DNA of 64,000 nt, from positions 1,488,001 through 1,552,000 of the forward strand of contig JACGCM010000669.1 in assembly GCA_014058105.1 (NCBI GenBank), given 5' to 3'. Below the pieces are notes generated by a model, which searched no databases, was not told the origin of the DNA, and was given only the letters and a program-made list of their open reading frames with translations. Position 1 is the first letter of the stretch. Each line of letters opens with the position of its first letter. Shown here piece after piece: positions 11,563 to 21,665 of this stretch. This DNA comes from Kingdonia uniflora (taxonomy: Eukaryota; Streptophyta; Magnoliopsida; Ranunculales; Circaeasteraceae). A program made the position numbers and the translations under genes.

Positions 11563-11968
11563 CTGAACAACAGCCGTTATCATCATCTTCCTCGCAATCA
11601 CTCAATACTTGGGTCCTATCACTCCCTTCACCATCACTCAACAACTGGGTCTCGTCGCAACCCTGATCATCTATTACTTGTGTTTCTTCATCATGGTTCA
11701 ACATTAGGGTTTCAAATTGATCATCAGTAGTAGTGTGCAAGTGATTGATTTCCTCACCTAGAAATATATGTATATATATATATATATATATACATATTTC
11801 AAATTATGATTTATAGATAAAGAAGTGATTTTAATTGAGAGAAGTAAGAAATTTACCGCAGGAAGAGGGTGACGAAGGAGGGGATTGAGTCTCGGCATCA
11901 CTGCAACTGGCATTACTTGGATTTGAGGGGTTGTTTGGATTCAACGATAACATATATGTGTGTGTCAT
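11563..11968 (-). CDS. BRCT-domain DNA-repair protein, first two exons (5' part of split gene)
   Basis: Exon 1 runs 11,968-11,857 and exon 2 runs 11,757-11,563 on the minus strand, with donor TGCG|GTAAAT, acceptor CTAG|GTGAGG and donor TCAG|GTTAGT. The start is placed at MTHTYMLSLNP because upstream codons of the same open frame lie inside the Harbinger inverted repeat. Exon 2 is acidic and carries spaced TQ motifs: 'FETLMLNHDEETQVIDD', 'DETQLLSDG', 'DRTQVLSDC', with another AETQS in exon 1. SQ/TQ clusters are typical ATM/ATR targets, and comparable N-terminal TQ repeats occur in MDC1-type proteins. Exon 2 ends in phase 1 and joins in phase to the acceptor at 5499. With the downstream exons, 919 residues are accounted for. 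The 6-kb intron between these parts is filled with dead transposons. Confidence 0.72.
11763..11794. repeat. (TA)n microsatellite in intron 1 of the BRCT gene
   Basis: A run of alternating T and A of about 30 bases with a few G/C interruptions at the edges, between exons 1 and 2. Confidence 0.9.
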
Positions 11969-12038
11969 GTTACGAGGATTTGAGAGCGAAAGAGAGGGAA
12001 ACAGCCACACCTTTTCCTTTGCAAAATTATTAGGGGCG

Positions 12039-12041
12039 TAA
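12039..12041. repeat. Left TAA target-site duplication of the Harbinger element
   Basis: TAA immediately precedes the left inverted repeat. The same TAA follows the right inverted repeat at 18,444-18,446. A 3-bp TWA duplication is the rule for PIF/Harbinger. Confidence 0.85.
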
Positions 12042-12196
12042 GAGTATCCGCAGCAGGGTGTAGGTTGAGTTGGGTTTGCCAACCCACACCCAAACGTCTC
12101 CCAGCAGGCATTGTTTGAGTGTGAGTTCGATGACCTGGCGCTACAGGAACTCAACTGAGTGTGGGGATCTCACACTAAAAAGAAATTGAGTTTGGC

Positions 12197-12268
12197 GGTG
12201 TTTAGATCACCGCGCGGTGTTCTTTTTACCGCGCGGTAAAAGGAACACCGCGCGGTGATCTAAACACC
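12197..12268. promoter_or_regulatory. 72-bp near-perfect palindrome upstream of Harbinger ORF1
   Basis: The two 36-base arms are reverse complements with a single mismatch. Each arm contains ACCGCGCGGT, and a third copy forms the centre (TTTTACCGCGCGGTAAAA). Imperfect pairing extends to about 12,188-12,277. It ends 97 bp before the ORF1 start codon. Two related palindromes precede the other two genes of this element. Confidence 0.9.
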
Positions 12269-12364
12269 TCTAAACTCAATTTTTTCTCTAGATCACTCCC
12301 TGACTCCTTCTCACCCAAAACCAAGAAAGCCTAGTATAGAAGAGAGCTTCTACGCTCTCCCCAA

Positions 12365-13837
12365 ATGGCGAACTCCGGCACTAGTGGTAATAACTCTACA
12401 CCGTCGACCCCATCCTCCCAAAACCCACCTTCAACACCCGCTCAACACCCATCATCACAATTCACTTCATACCTCTACCAAAACCCATAGCAATTTCAAC
12501 CTCAATTCCAATCACAAACCCCACCTCCGTTTACTATGTTGCAAGGAGATCCCAGTTATGGACAATATCAAAGTCCATTTACATTTACATTATCTCGGCC
12601 GCAACCTCAGACGTTTAGCCCGTACTATCAACCATATCCGTTCACTCAACCTCAAGGTTTTCAATCGCCAAATTACTTTTACAACTATCTATTCCATGGT
12701 GAATCTACTCAGCACAGTCAAAGTGACGCAAATGCGTCAATACCTGTTGAAGCGGCGGCTCCTCAGAAAGAAAAAGGAAAAGGAAGAAAGAAAAGAGCAC
12801 CCGCAAAACAAAGACCAAGCGTGCAAGTGCCAGAAGATTCTGAGTTTTTGGACGAGACGAATGATGCTGGAATGCATTGGACGGACGCAGACTTTACGTG
12901 TCTCGCAAGGGTGTGGGTAACAACTTCTGTCCAAACAAATGGTCGCACAAAAGGTTTTACTTTTTATCAAAAGGTCAATATTGCCTTTAACAGAGACCCT
13001 GAGTGTCCCACACGATGATCATGTGGGTCGACCAAATCTCAGTGGTATGCCATTAATGCACAATGTGTAGCGTACAAGGGGATAGTTGCAAGAACAATTT
13101 AGGAATAACAGCGAAAAACAAAAGAAGATCGGGTACATTATAGTTTCCTTTAACTCAATTTCAATTGTTGCTCGCGGATATACATATTATTTATTTGTAT
13201 TGGGTAATTTTACAAATTGTAGGAAAACGATGCACACAAAATCTATAAAGGCTTGAATGGCGGCAATGACTTCAAACACCATGAAGCGTATAAGATTTTG
13301 GCGCGAGAATCGCGATGGGCCAACCTAAGGGATGATGGGTTGAACCATACGGTGAATATACCAAGAAATGTGGCTAGGGGAACATCGGATAATTTTTCTT
13401 CGGGGAACTCGGTCGGATCAAACAATCTATCGGAGGACCCCGACGGCCCACCTACACCTTAATCTGCGGGCCTAAATTCTGACTTAGATGGTTCGTTGTA
13501 TGAGGGTGGAAGCAGGCCCATCGGCCAAAAACTCTATAGAAAGAATATTGCATCACAAAAGGCAATAGAGGGTGTTACTGCATCTGGTAGCGGTGTCCAT
13601 GCTCTGCTAGATGAACTACGGTTGGAAAAGATATAAGCGAAAGAAGAAAAGAAAAGAAAAAGAGTAGAAGCAATGCAACACTGGCAAGCCAAAATGGATT
13701 TCGAGCAAGCAAAGGAAGATCACAAAATCATGGAGAAAGACTTGAGTACGTTTTCTGGACATCAATTGCAATACTATCTGCAAAGGCAAGCTGAGATAAT
13801 GGAACGTCTGGCCAATAGATCTGGACCAGGTACTTGA
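12365..13837 (+). pseudogene. Harbinger ORF1: Myb/SANT-like, NAM-associated-domain protein
   Basis: It starts at ATGGCGAACTCCGG with a Ser/Pro/Gln-rich N-terminus, then a basic patch ('KEKGKGRKKRAPAKQRP') and a trihelix/Myb-like segment ('MHWTDADFTCLARVWV', 'GFTFYQKVNIAFN', 'QWYAINAQCVAYKGIV'). After a probable intron at about 13,120-13,225 come 'FKHHEAYKILARESRW' and a Glu/Lys-rich coiled coil ('AKMDFEQAKEDHKIMEKDLS') ending at a stop. This is the usual layout of the second Harbinger protein, which helps the transposase enter the nucleus and bind DNA. Defects seen: a TAG in the N-terminal Gln-rich part (near 12,488), a frame break near 13,018, a TAA at about 13,461 and a TAA near 13,636. It could have been functional recently. 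Confidence 0.75.
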
Positions 13838-14194
13838 AGTGGTGATGAAATATAATTTAACTGTACTCTATATAAAAGTTTTATTTCCAAGAATGTAGCT
13901 TACCTTCCAATAATGTAACCGTTTGAATAATGTACCTTGCTATTGAAGAATGCAATCTTGTTTTCGAAATGTTTATTTCCAATAATTTTGCGTTAAAACA
14001 AATACAAAATTAATGCACCTAGGTCAAAAACTTGTTTAATAAACTTGTACGATAAAAAGCATTAAATTACATGAAGAACACTCAAATAATACACGAAATA
14101 GAGTACTATGTTTGAAGATTTCCCTTCACGGCCCACAAATGCTCGATTAGATCATCATTTAGATCAAAGTGAAGTTATCGACTTCGAATCCGGT
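13838..14194. other. Spacer between the convergent Harbinger genes
   Basis: AT-rich sequence between the 3' ends of ORF1 (+) and the transposase (-). No further coding sequence is visible. Confidence 0.5.
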
Positions 14195-15443
14195 TCATTT
14201 TTTATAAAAAGATTTTATTATTCCCCGTTTGCGTACAATATCGAACCGTTCGCCTTCGATAGTTGAGGGCTCGGCCGGATTATAGTCTAAGTATGATGGG
14301 AATGCACCTCGTTCCTCTTCGACAATCATATTGTGCATTATCACGCACGCCTTCACGACATTGCTCAAAACTTGGGGGTCCCACAATTTTACCAGATTTT
14401 TTACAACATTGAACCGAGATTGTAAAATCCCAAACGCCCGTTCTACGTCTTTTCGACAACTTTCTTGTTGTTGAGCAAATAATTTTTGTTTTGTTGTAAC
14501 CGGATTGGATATGGTTTGGAAAAGTGTTCCCCATTTGGGGTATATGCCATCCGCTAGGTAATACCCCATATCATAATCTTTTCCGGCAATTGTATAATTG
14601 CAAGGCGGGGCGATACCATCGGCCAGGTCGGTGAAAAAATGTGATTTATGCAGGACATTGATATCATTGTTAGACCCTGGCAACCCAAAAAAGGCATGCC
14701 AAATCCAAAGGTCGTGTGAAGCTACCGCTTCAAAAATCAGTGTCGCCTTGGGGTAATGGCCAGTAAATTGACTGTGTCAAGCCTTGGGACAATTTTTCCA
14801 TATCCAATGTATGCAATCAAGACTTCCTAACATGCCGGGAAATCCCCGGGACTCTCCAATCGCTTTTAACTTTTTGACGTCGGTCGCGTTTGGTGCTCAA
14901 AGATATTCTGCGCCAAAAATTTGTATAACCGCAACACAAAACTTTTTTCACACATACCAAAGTTGTGCTTCCTCCTATTCGAATATATTCGTCAAAAAGA
15001 TCTGCCGCAACACCGTAGCTTAGGAAATGTAGTGCTGCGACTACCTTTTGGTACGGTGATAACCCTATAGTACCAGCGTTGTTGGGTTTCTGGACAAAGT
15101 AATGATCATGTGCAATGACTGCATCGAATAGACGCATAAACATGTTTCTACTCATACAAAAACGTCGCTGAAATTCTCATGGCTCTTATGTGCAATTCGG
15201 CTGGAAGTAGTCTCGTATAATGCTAAAATCCCCCAATTAGTGATCTCGCTTCTTTCTCTTATCCTTACGGCCTATGACACTCCCACCGTAACTCAAAGTT
15301 GCATCCTCAACTACTATGTTTACTGCAGGTTGGTGCATAACGCAAATTGTCACCGCACAATTATAGATAAGATCATCATCGGAGGACGACGATGATAAAC
15401 CTGGAGGATCGGGTATGGATGATGATGACAATGAAGAAGACAT
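14195..15443 (-). pseudogene. PIF/Harbinger DDE transposase (DDE_Tnp_4), frameshifted
   Basis: The minus strand gives an acidic Ser-rich N-terminus (MSSSLSSSSIPDPPG), the helix-turn-helix-like part ('FCMSRNMFMRLFDAVIAHDH', 'LSPYQKVVAALHFLSYGVAA'), then the catalytic core: first Asp in a 'GMLGSLDCIHW'-type box near 14,820, second Asp in 'LPGSNNDINVLHKS' and the Glu in 'CRKDVERAFGILQSRF'. The tail 'ACVIMHNMIVEEERG' is typical. The strand-transfer core from 'MPGSNN' to the stop is open over 162 codons. Upstream there is a frameshift near 14,940 and a TGA near 14,775, with another break near 15,180-15,237. All three catalytic residues remain recognisable. Similar host-domesticated proteins (ALP1, HARBI1) exist, but the terminal repeats here argue for a plain transposon. 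Confidence 0.85.
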
Positions 15444-15573
15444 TTGAGGCTGTGGAGTTGAGAGAAGGGTGTAATACCAGATGGTGAACAAGTTTCCAAT
15501 GGAAGAGAGAAGTGTAAAAGAGAGAAATGTAAAAGGGTAAGAAGCTGTGGGTCTTGAAATCAGGGATTTGGCG

Positions 15574-15605
15574 GTGAAATGAACACCGCGCGGTGTTCAT
15601 TTCAC
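15574..15605. promoter_or_regulatory. 32-bp perfect palindrome upstream of the transposase gene
   Basis: GTGAAATGAACACCGCGC followed by its exact reverse complement, centred on ACCGCGCGGT and flanked by imperfect TTTGGC/GCCAAA. It lies 131 bp upstream of the transposase start codon on the minus strand. Confidence 0.9.
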
Positions 15606-16014
15606 AGCCAAATCTATGTTTGTATTCCTCAATGACAATTTTGTTCGAATAGAATTAGATTCTATTGGAATAAAACTGCTCAATGCCAAATTGTGCAAAA
15701 TTGTTAAAATTTATTCGAACAGACAATTTGTCTGTTCGAATAGACATTGAAAAAAATTCTACCAAAAACCTAAAAACATCACCAAATAGTCTGTAGAAAT
15801 ATAAAACACCTTAGTGCAAATTTATTCGAACAGAGAAATAGTCAATTTCAACAAAAACTTTAGTCAATTTCATCATTAGATAATAATGGCTAATGAATAT
15901 TAAAAACATTCAAAACATCGTCTACAGATATATCGTATACTCAAAATCATCTACATAATCAAAACACATCTTCTACGTCGCCTAAAAAAACATAAAAAAC
16001 ACTTATATCTACTC
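15606..16014. other. Intergenic spacer with TTCGAA palindromes inside the Harbinger element
   Basis: This non-coding stretch contains several ATTCGAA/TTCGAAT cores, including a 29-bp palindrome with arms ATTCGAACAGACAA near 15,715-15,745. Otherwise it is AT-rich. Confidence 0.6.
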
Positions 16015-18154
16015 ATAATCATCTCCAGTACCCCACCCTCTGTGGCTAGTACTGCCTTCCCTGGTTCGCGGACCAGATCCACGTTGCCTCGTCATCGCGC
16101 CTCCTCCAGGTGGTAGCGGTACCACCCGTACGCCACGCCCCCTCCTAAGTTGAAGGCCTTGAACAGGACAAAGAAATTTTATAAATATTTTGACAAAATA
16201 AATATGACATTAAGAAAAAACACCGCAATAAATACATAAATAAATTACTTACATGGGAATATAGCTGATGATTTATACTGTCAATTTGCCTGCGGGCAAT
16301 AGCAAGCTCATCCTCCACCTCCTAGAGCCTCTGCACATCCCGCGCAGACTTTACAAGGACGAGTCACCGCATACCATGGGTCAGGTGCCACAACTCCTTT
16401 GCGCTGTAGGATGAAGACATAGGTGGCGGGTCCCTCAAGCGGGCGATGGGGAGCATCTCATGCCGCCCTGTCCCCTCCATGTGCCACCCCGGGTTTGGCC
16501 CCTCCGCCTCGCCAGGCAAACTAAAGTCCTGGGATAAGCTATGGACTGACGTTAACGTAACCACCATGGGTGTAATACCAGCTCTGAGTGCACTCGGTCC
16601 GAACAGATCTAGATTCCCCATCCTCTGGGAATCTGTCAACATGTGGCCTACCTCTAAAGTTTGTTTAACCCAATATGAAGCATAAGTCTCTCACTCCTCC
16701 CCTACCACAAACTGCTCACAGTCAACGAACCCGGCTTGTCTCATCTCATGTAAAGCTGCTGGACAAATATGTGGCGACATGCTAAGCGGAGGATCCAAAG
16801 GAATACGCACCTCGCCAGTCCTCTGCCTCCAGCATCTATCCCCTAAGTAATATTTGCAGTTTCCATTTGGTACTTGAAGTGGTATCCTTTTACAGGATAG
16901 GAGTTTTACATTTAGTACGTCCTCTGTCTCAGACACTGCAGAATCAAACCAAGGTTCCCATGTGATCGTCTCAACAGTGCGCTGATCAATATGGTATCTG
17001 CCTATAATAAACAGATTGGCCGCCTGGTCATTTATTTTCCTCTTGTTCCCCCTCTCCCATGCTATGAGGCGCGGATAGGCTGGGTACTTTACCTCTTCAT
17101 TAACTATAGGGTGACCAACCCCACAATACTTGTAGAACCAATACTGTATTTCAGAATAACATAAAAAATAATTAGAATTTATATTTAAGACATTTATTAG
17201 AAGATATTTGATTTGTAAAAGGAAAAAGAGTTAGTGTACCGGAAGAAGTTGCACAAATCCAGTGGTGGCACCCCCGGTCGTGACTGCGGTATCCAAACCA
17301 TGGTACAGGGAAGCAAGAATAGCAGAACCCCAATTATATTGGGCAGCCGAGTCCAAATCATTCACGGCCGCGAGATATCTAAGCAGGACGGTGTCGTTGG
17401 CCGTTTGGAACCACAAATGTCCTATCATGAAAAGGATAAAAGCATGAGCAATAGTAAAATCATCCTCCTGATCAGCTGCGACGGTCAAGTACGTCCTCAA
17501 ATGTGTAATGTTGACGTTCCCACTTTTTATATGGCTGGAATCAATATTGAGGAGCAATTGCCTCACATTGGATAAAATTAATCATGTGTCGTCATATGGT
17601 ACCTGTGTCGGATATCGGCCGATGGACAATGATGTCAGCATAGTAAAATCGAGGGGAGTGACCCCTCTCTCCATATAAGGGAACAGAAACGTGTGTGTGG
17701 TTGGCCACCAACGCTCTGTAAGCGCCTGAATTAGCCGATTATCTGAATTGCCCAAGCGTATATCCATAAACTGTCCAAAAATATTCACCACGGCGTCTCT
17801 TACAGCTGGAATTGCGATAATATCCTTCCACACTTTGAACACAGTAGTGAATGTGTCGTGCACACGCATCAAATCCCAATTCTGCTCATTGAGGTATTTT
17901 GTCAAACACTTAATTTATGGAAAAAACAAATTCACAATTACACTAAAACTTACCGTGAGTTCTTTTCCCGTGTAATAGATGTGACTGACTTTGTCTGGGA
18001 GTTGGGTAATACACCTCCGCGGGAAGTTATCTTCGGTTGGGTTTGGTATATCTTGGGGTTGGACATTTTCAAATTCCACTAGCCTTTTCTTCCTTTCAGA
18101 CCTCGAGCGAGTTACAGAACGCTTTGGATCTCTTGTTCCTCTAAACCCAGGCAT
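16015..18154 (-). CDS. Plant mobile domain (MAIN/MAIL-like) protein carried by the Harbinger element
   Basis: Exons on the minus strand: a first exon from MPGFRGTRDPKRSVTR (18,154) with a basic, arginine-rich start; a second with 'LTERWWPTTHTFLFPY' and 'GVTPLDFTMLTSLSIGRYP', the most conserved block of the plant mobile domain; a third with 'HLRTYLTVAADQEDDFTIA', 'LGSAILASLYHGL'-like text (here 'NWGSAILASLYHGLDTAV'); and a fourth with 'YWFYKYCGVGHPIVNEEV', 'YPRLIAWERGNKRK', 'ITWEPWFDSAV', 'KYYLGDRCWRQRTGEVRIPL'. The Arg/Gly-rich end ('RRGRGVRVVPLPPGGG') stops near 16,015. Introns have plausible borders. Two or three in-frame stops occur near 16,690, 16,363 and 16,325; otherwise it is well preserved. 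Host PMD proteins act in nuclear silencing and gene expression; related domains are found in transposons. What it does here is unknown. Confidence 0.72.
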
Positions 18155-18282
18155 TTTGATTATGTTGGAATTCAAAGATTTTTTTACCAAGGGATTTTTG
18201 AGAGAGAGGTAGATGTAAAAATTGTGAAAATAGTCGAATTGGATGTGAGTTTTTAGTTATAGTTGATGCGGCGGTGTTTGGA

Positions 18283-18294
18283 ACCCCGCGGGGT
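18283..18294. promoter_or_regulatory. CG-rich palindrome upstream of the PMD gene
   Basis: ACCCCGCGGGGT, preceded by GGCGGTGTTTGGA as in the palindromes before the other two genes, about 130 bp upstream of the PMD start codon. The arms are more degenerate than in the other two copies. Confidence 0.75.
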
Positions 18295-18443
18295 GTTTTA
18301 ATCTCCTATAAATTAAATTAAAAAAAAAACCACATAGGAAAACTTACACTGGCTGCTGGGAAAGGTCGAGTGTGAGTTGTGGGTTTGGTGAGCCAGGGTG
18401 TCAGCACTCACACCCAAACCCACACACGCTGCTGCAGATGCTC

Positions 18444-18446
18444 TAA
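18444..18446. repeat. Right TAA target-site duplication of the Harbinger element
   Basis: It follows the right inverted repeat directly and matches the left TAA at 12,039-12,041. Confidence 0.85.
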
Positions 18447-18949
18447 GAACTGAGACTCCATGCGGAGGAAGTACGTAGTTGTGCGCCTTCACGTGTGATC
18501 CCTCGCAAGCCAGCCTCACATTGTAGTCCAATTTGGTGAAGTCAATTTTCCTATCTACAACTCAGTAGATCTGAGTAGTAGCTGATTCTCCTGGCTTGAG
18601 TAGTAGTGTCGATGGAACCTGAGTAGAAGTCCTGATCACTTTTGCCAAAGTCAAACTCAACCTGGGTATAGTTTGGGTCAGGGAGCAGACTTTGAAAGGT
18701 TAAAATAATACTTATATGATCAAAATCGTCAACAATGTTCTCATCATCATCATCATCTATTAGGGGCCCAACCCATGATGTTATACAACTTCTAATATTT
18801 TTTGAATGTCTTGTCTTTATAGACTTTGCGTGTTTTTTCAACTCTAAAATAATTACAATAAACAAATAAAATTTACTAAGAATTAATTATAAAGAAACTA
18901 TTAAAAGGCAAATATATATATATATATAATAATTAAACAGCCCAACCTT
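18447..18949. other. Displaced 5' flank of the BRCT gene
   Basis: Before the Harbinger insertion this sequence joined 12,038 and therefore lay just upstream of the BRCT start codon. On the minus strand it holds an unrecognised open frame (18,865-18,551, 'YTQVEFDFGKSDQDFYSG') and a TGGGCC-type promoter motif at about 18,765. I see no clear TATA box. Confidence 0.45.
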
Positions 18950-19068
18950 TTGCTTTAGTCTCAGACGTCCATTCCACTGATGCGTACAACGAGGCGTGCG
19001 TTGGATGGCCACGATCATTTCCTTGGTACTTATGCAAGAAGGAATTGATTTGGGCCGTCCAACCCATA
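18950..19068 (+). repeat. Dispersed ~110-bp repeat, copy 1, with TGGGCC motif
   Basis: The phrase TCAGACGTCCATTCCACTGA, then GATGCGT..GACGAGGCGTGC..TGGA..., then a TTGGGCCGTCCAACCC end. Related copies lie at about 21,466, 21,585 and 24,780 in the same orientation. GGGCC elements of this kind are common in plant core promoters, and a CT-rich leader-like stretch follows. Confidence 0.7.
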
Positions 19069-19950
19069 ATTGCCAAATTGAATGGCATTTTTGAGTTTCT
19101 CAAATTCTCTTCTTCTCCCTCCTCCGTCTTCATAAACCCTAATTACAACAACAACTAAAATCTCCAAATTCACATGCTCAATCTCAACAACAACAACATC
19201 ATCACCATCACCAACAACCGAATTCAATATCTCATTTGGTTCTCCTAAGTCCAAACCCCCAAAACTATCTCCCCCCTCATGCTCGCCCTCTAAATCCCAT
19301 GAGGTACCTCGAATACCCTATTACTTTATCTAAATTCCACAACTATCTTCTCTCCTCTTCTCCTAAAAGTTTCCCAAATTAAAATCACCCAAAACCCAAA
19401 AAATCCACAATCATCAATTACAAAGTACCAATTTCACTTCAATTCTCTTTCAATTCTGAAATTTAATCTTAACAACACAATGGAAGGAAGCAAAGTTAAG
19501 AGCTTGAGCGAGGGTCGACCTCCAAACCCCTTTGCAGTATTGTATAAGCAGAGCTTCAGTACTTCTTGTATTGCTGTAGGTTCGTCGATGAAGATCACAC
19601 TTGTTCATCACTCATCCCTCGTAAGCTTTATTTGTGTATTTTATATTTGGTTTGTTCCACCATTAAGAAAAAATACACCATGTTCAACCATAGCCCTGGA
19701 AAATATGAATGAGTATTTGGTTTGTGCCCTAATTTTAACCATTTTCTTTCATCTCAGAATGTTTATGGTTCTACTTGCAGGTGTTTTTCCAGCATTGGTA
19801 GAATGACCAAAGCGTGGTAATCCAAAATACAGTCAGGTAGTTAGTCAAATCTGGTCAGCTTGAGTTCATATAGGTAACATATGCTTTAGTATAGCTAATA
19901 CTGAGATGTTTTTTTATTAAGATTGTGGGGTTTTGGCTATTTGTCTTAGA
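19069..19950 (+). other. Leader-like sequence and one unrecognised exon candidate
   Basis: A CT- and CAA-rich stretch resembling a 5' untranslated leader is followed by an open frame from ATG at 19,480 ('MEGSKVKSLSEGRPPNPFA') to a GTAAGC donor near 19,620. I do not recognise the peptide. It could be the first exon of the gene that includes the mannosidase pieces, but the usual signal peptide of that family is not there. Confidence 0.35.
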
Positions 19951-20805
19951 AATGGGGGAATGTGCATGCATGACGAGGCAGCTCCACATTACATCTACAT
20001 GATCGATCAGACTACTCTAGAGCATCGATTTATCCTTTTGGACATTCTGCAGTGCAAGCTTACTTGTTAGGGGCAGAGGTGTGTATATTACTAAGCTTCA
20101 AGATGATCTTCTTCACTAATCATTTTGTAACAAACGAATGTTGTTCACATGTAAATATTAGCTTCAAGTAAATAATTCAAAAAATGCTTCAACTATTAGT
20201 GGGGGAGGAAAAAAAAATTAGCCTAAGAGCATGATGGACATTGAAGTAAAAAAGTAGTCATAATCTCGACATTTTTTCTCAAAAGTATATTATAAAGATG
20301 CACTTCTGTCGGTGTAGGTTGGATTTGACTCTCTTTTCTTTGGACGGATTGATTATCAATACTGAACAAAGCAAAAAAGTGAGAAAAGTCTTGAGGTTGT
20401 TTGGTGTGGTTATAAGATCTTTGGTTCATCATCACAGGTGAGCCTCCTTAGGCTAAATTGTTGAGATATATAAATGGATCTGATCAATGGCGTCACTGTG
20501 CTTGATCTAGGTATTTTAGTTGTAGTGGCAAATGATTTTCTGACCAAATTGCTTTGTAAATTTATAGATTTTTGCCGGCGTATTCCCTGAGAATTATGAA
20601 CCTCCCAGTGGTTTCTACTTTGAAGTTAATGATGCCTCCCCTGTTGTTTAGGTTAATCATGAAACAAGATCTATATAAAGTTTTGGACATTAGTCTGTGC
20701 TCAAATTTATCTCTATTCCGGTTCTTCATTGAAGGATAATGTCGATTATTTGATTACAATGTTCAAGGGAGAGTCAACGACTTTGTAGCTGTTGCAGTAT
20801 CCAAG

Positions 20806-21432
20806 GTACATGTGTATTTGTGCGAAGTTGTAACTTGTTTTGTTGTGATAACTTCCCCAATACTCAATGAATTTGTACATACTATTTCTAAAGGGGTAAT
20901 CTATAAAGATCATTTTTATCTAAGATTACGTGCCTTAGGTACTTATTCTCTTAGGATATGAAAATGTGTGCTTCCGAACTCAAATGTAGTTAAGTGTGGC
21001 TATCAGATTCTCCATACTCATCAAAATAAAGGCAGGCTTTTGACAAATGACTGTAATTTCATAAGTACTTCAGTCCTTATGAAGTGTAGTTGTTGAAATC
21101 AGACCAGGATTTTAGGGGTCGTCAATGAACTTCTCCATGGACAAATTAAGAGCTTAGTGCAGAGTTACATGTAAAATCTTATTTTTTAGTGTGTGATTAA
21201 TCGTTTTATTTCTTCACATCTTATTTTGCGTAGTGCGGTTATTTTGATGGTTTCATTCTATAAATCGTTGTGGGATATTCCAACATCATACTCTAAGCTA
21301 GGGAATGCGTAATTAAAGTACTCAAAGAACTTAAGAGAACAAATGAAGGAAAAAAATTGGCCATCTTTGGGGAGTTAGTACATTCACAAGTTTAGATTCA
21401 CCAACTCTTTTGCTTTCTATTTCTGTTATAGG
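20806..21432. other. Intron-like sequence of the mannosidase pseudogene
   Basis: AT-rich, stop-dense, no coding signature. It lies between the exon remnant ending at 20,805 and the 'NHIMWTI' stub. Confidence 0.5.
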
Positions 21433-21439
21433 CTCGGAG

Positions 21440-21665
21440 GAATCATATTATGTGGACCATTTGCTTTGATTTCAGACATCCATTCCACCGATGCGTATGA
21501 CGAGGTGTGCTTTGGAAGGCTTGGATTATTTCCATGGTACAGAACGAATTATATTATGTGGACCATTTCCTTGATTTCAGATATATACATTCCACCGATG
21601 TGTATGACGAGGCGTGTTTTGGAAGGCTTGGATTATTTCCATGGTACTTCTGTACCATGGAAATT
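21440..21665 (+). repeat. Tandem pair of the dispersed ~110-bp repeat (copies 2 and 3)
   Basis: Two consecutive copies, each beginning with a mannosidase-like 'N.IMWTI' codon stretch (ATATTATGTGGACCATTT), then TTTCAGA.AT...CATTCCACCGATG, GACGAGG.GTG and GGAAGGCTTGGATTATTTCC. The pair is offset by about 105 bp. The second copy runs into a short palindrome CCATGGTACTTCTGTACCATGG. Confidence 0.8.

Larger units (their letters stand above)
12042..18443. mobile_element. PIF/Harbinger DNA transposon carrying a plant-mobile-domain gene
   Basis: A complete element of about 6.4 kb. The left end GAGTATCCGCAGCAGGGTGT and the reverse complement of the right end GAGCATCTGCAGCAGCGTGT match at most positions, and subterminal sequence (GGGTTTG..., GAGTGTGAGTT, CCCAGCAG) is shared further in. 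TAA flanks both sides. Gene order: ORF1 (+, Myb/NAM-associated type), DDE transposase (-), then a PMD gene (-) next to the right end. The transposase and ORF1 carry stops or frameshifts, so this copy is probably not autonomous now. It is inserted about 70 bp upstream of the ATG of the BRCT gene and separates that gene from its original promoter. Confidence 0.88.

Noticed and set aside
12384..12970. Overlapping frames (plus frame with 178 codons, minus frames of 61-77 codons) in Harbinger ORF1
   Set aside because: Only the frame with the Myb/trihelix-like and NAM-associated segments matches the family; the others are frame shadows.
18551..18865. 104-codon open frame on the minus strand upstream of the displaced BRCT promoter
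   Set aside because: No recognised domain, no clear splice sites, and low-complexity Asp-rich start; could be leader sequence of the BRCT gene or chance.
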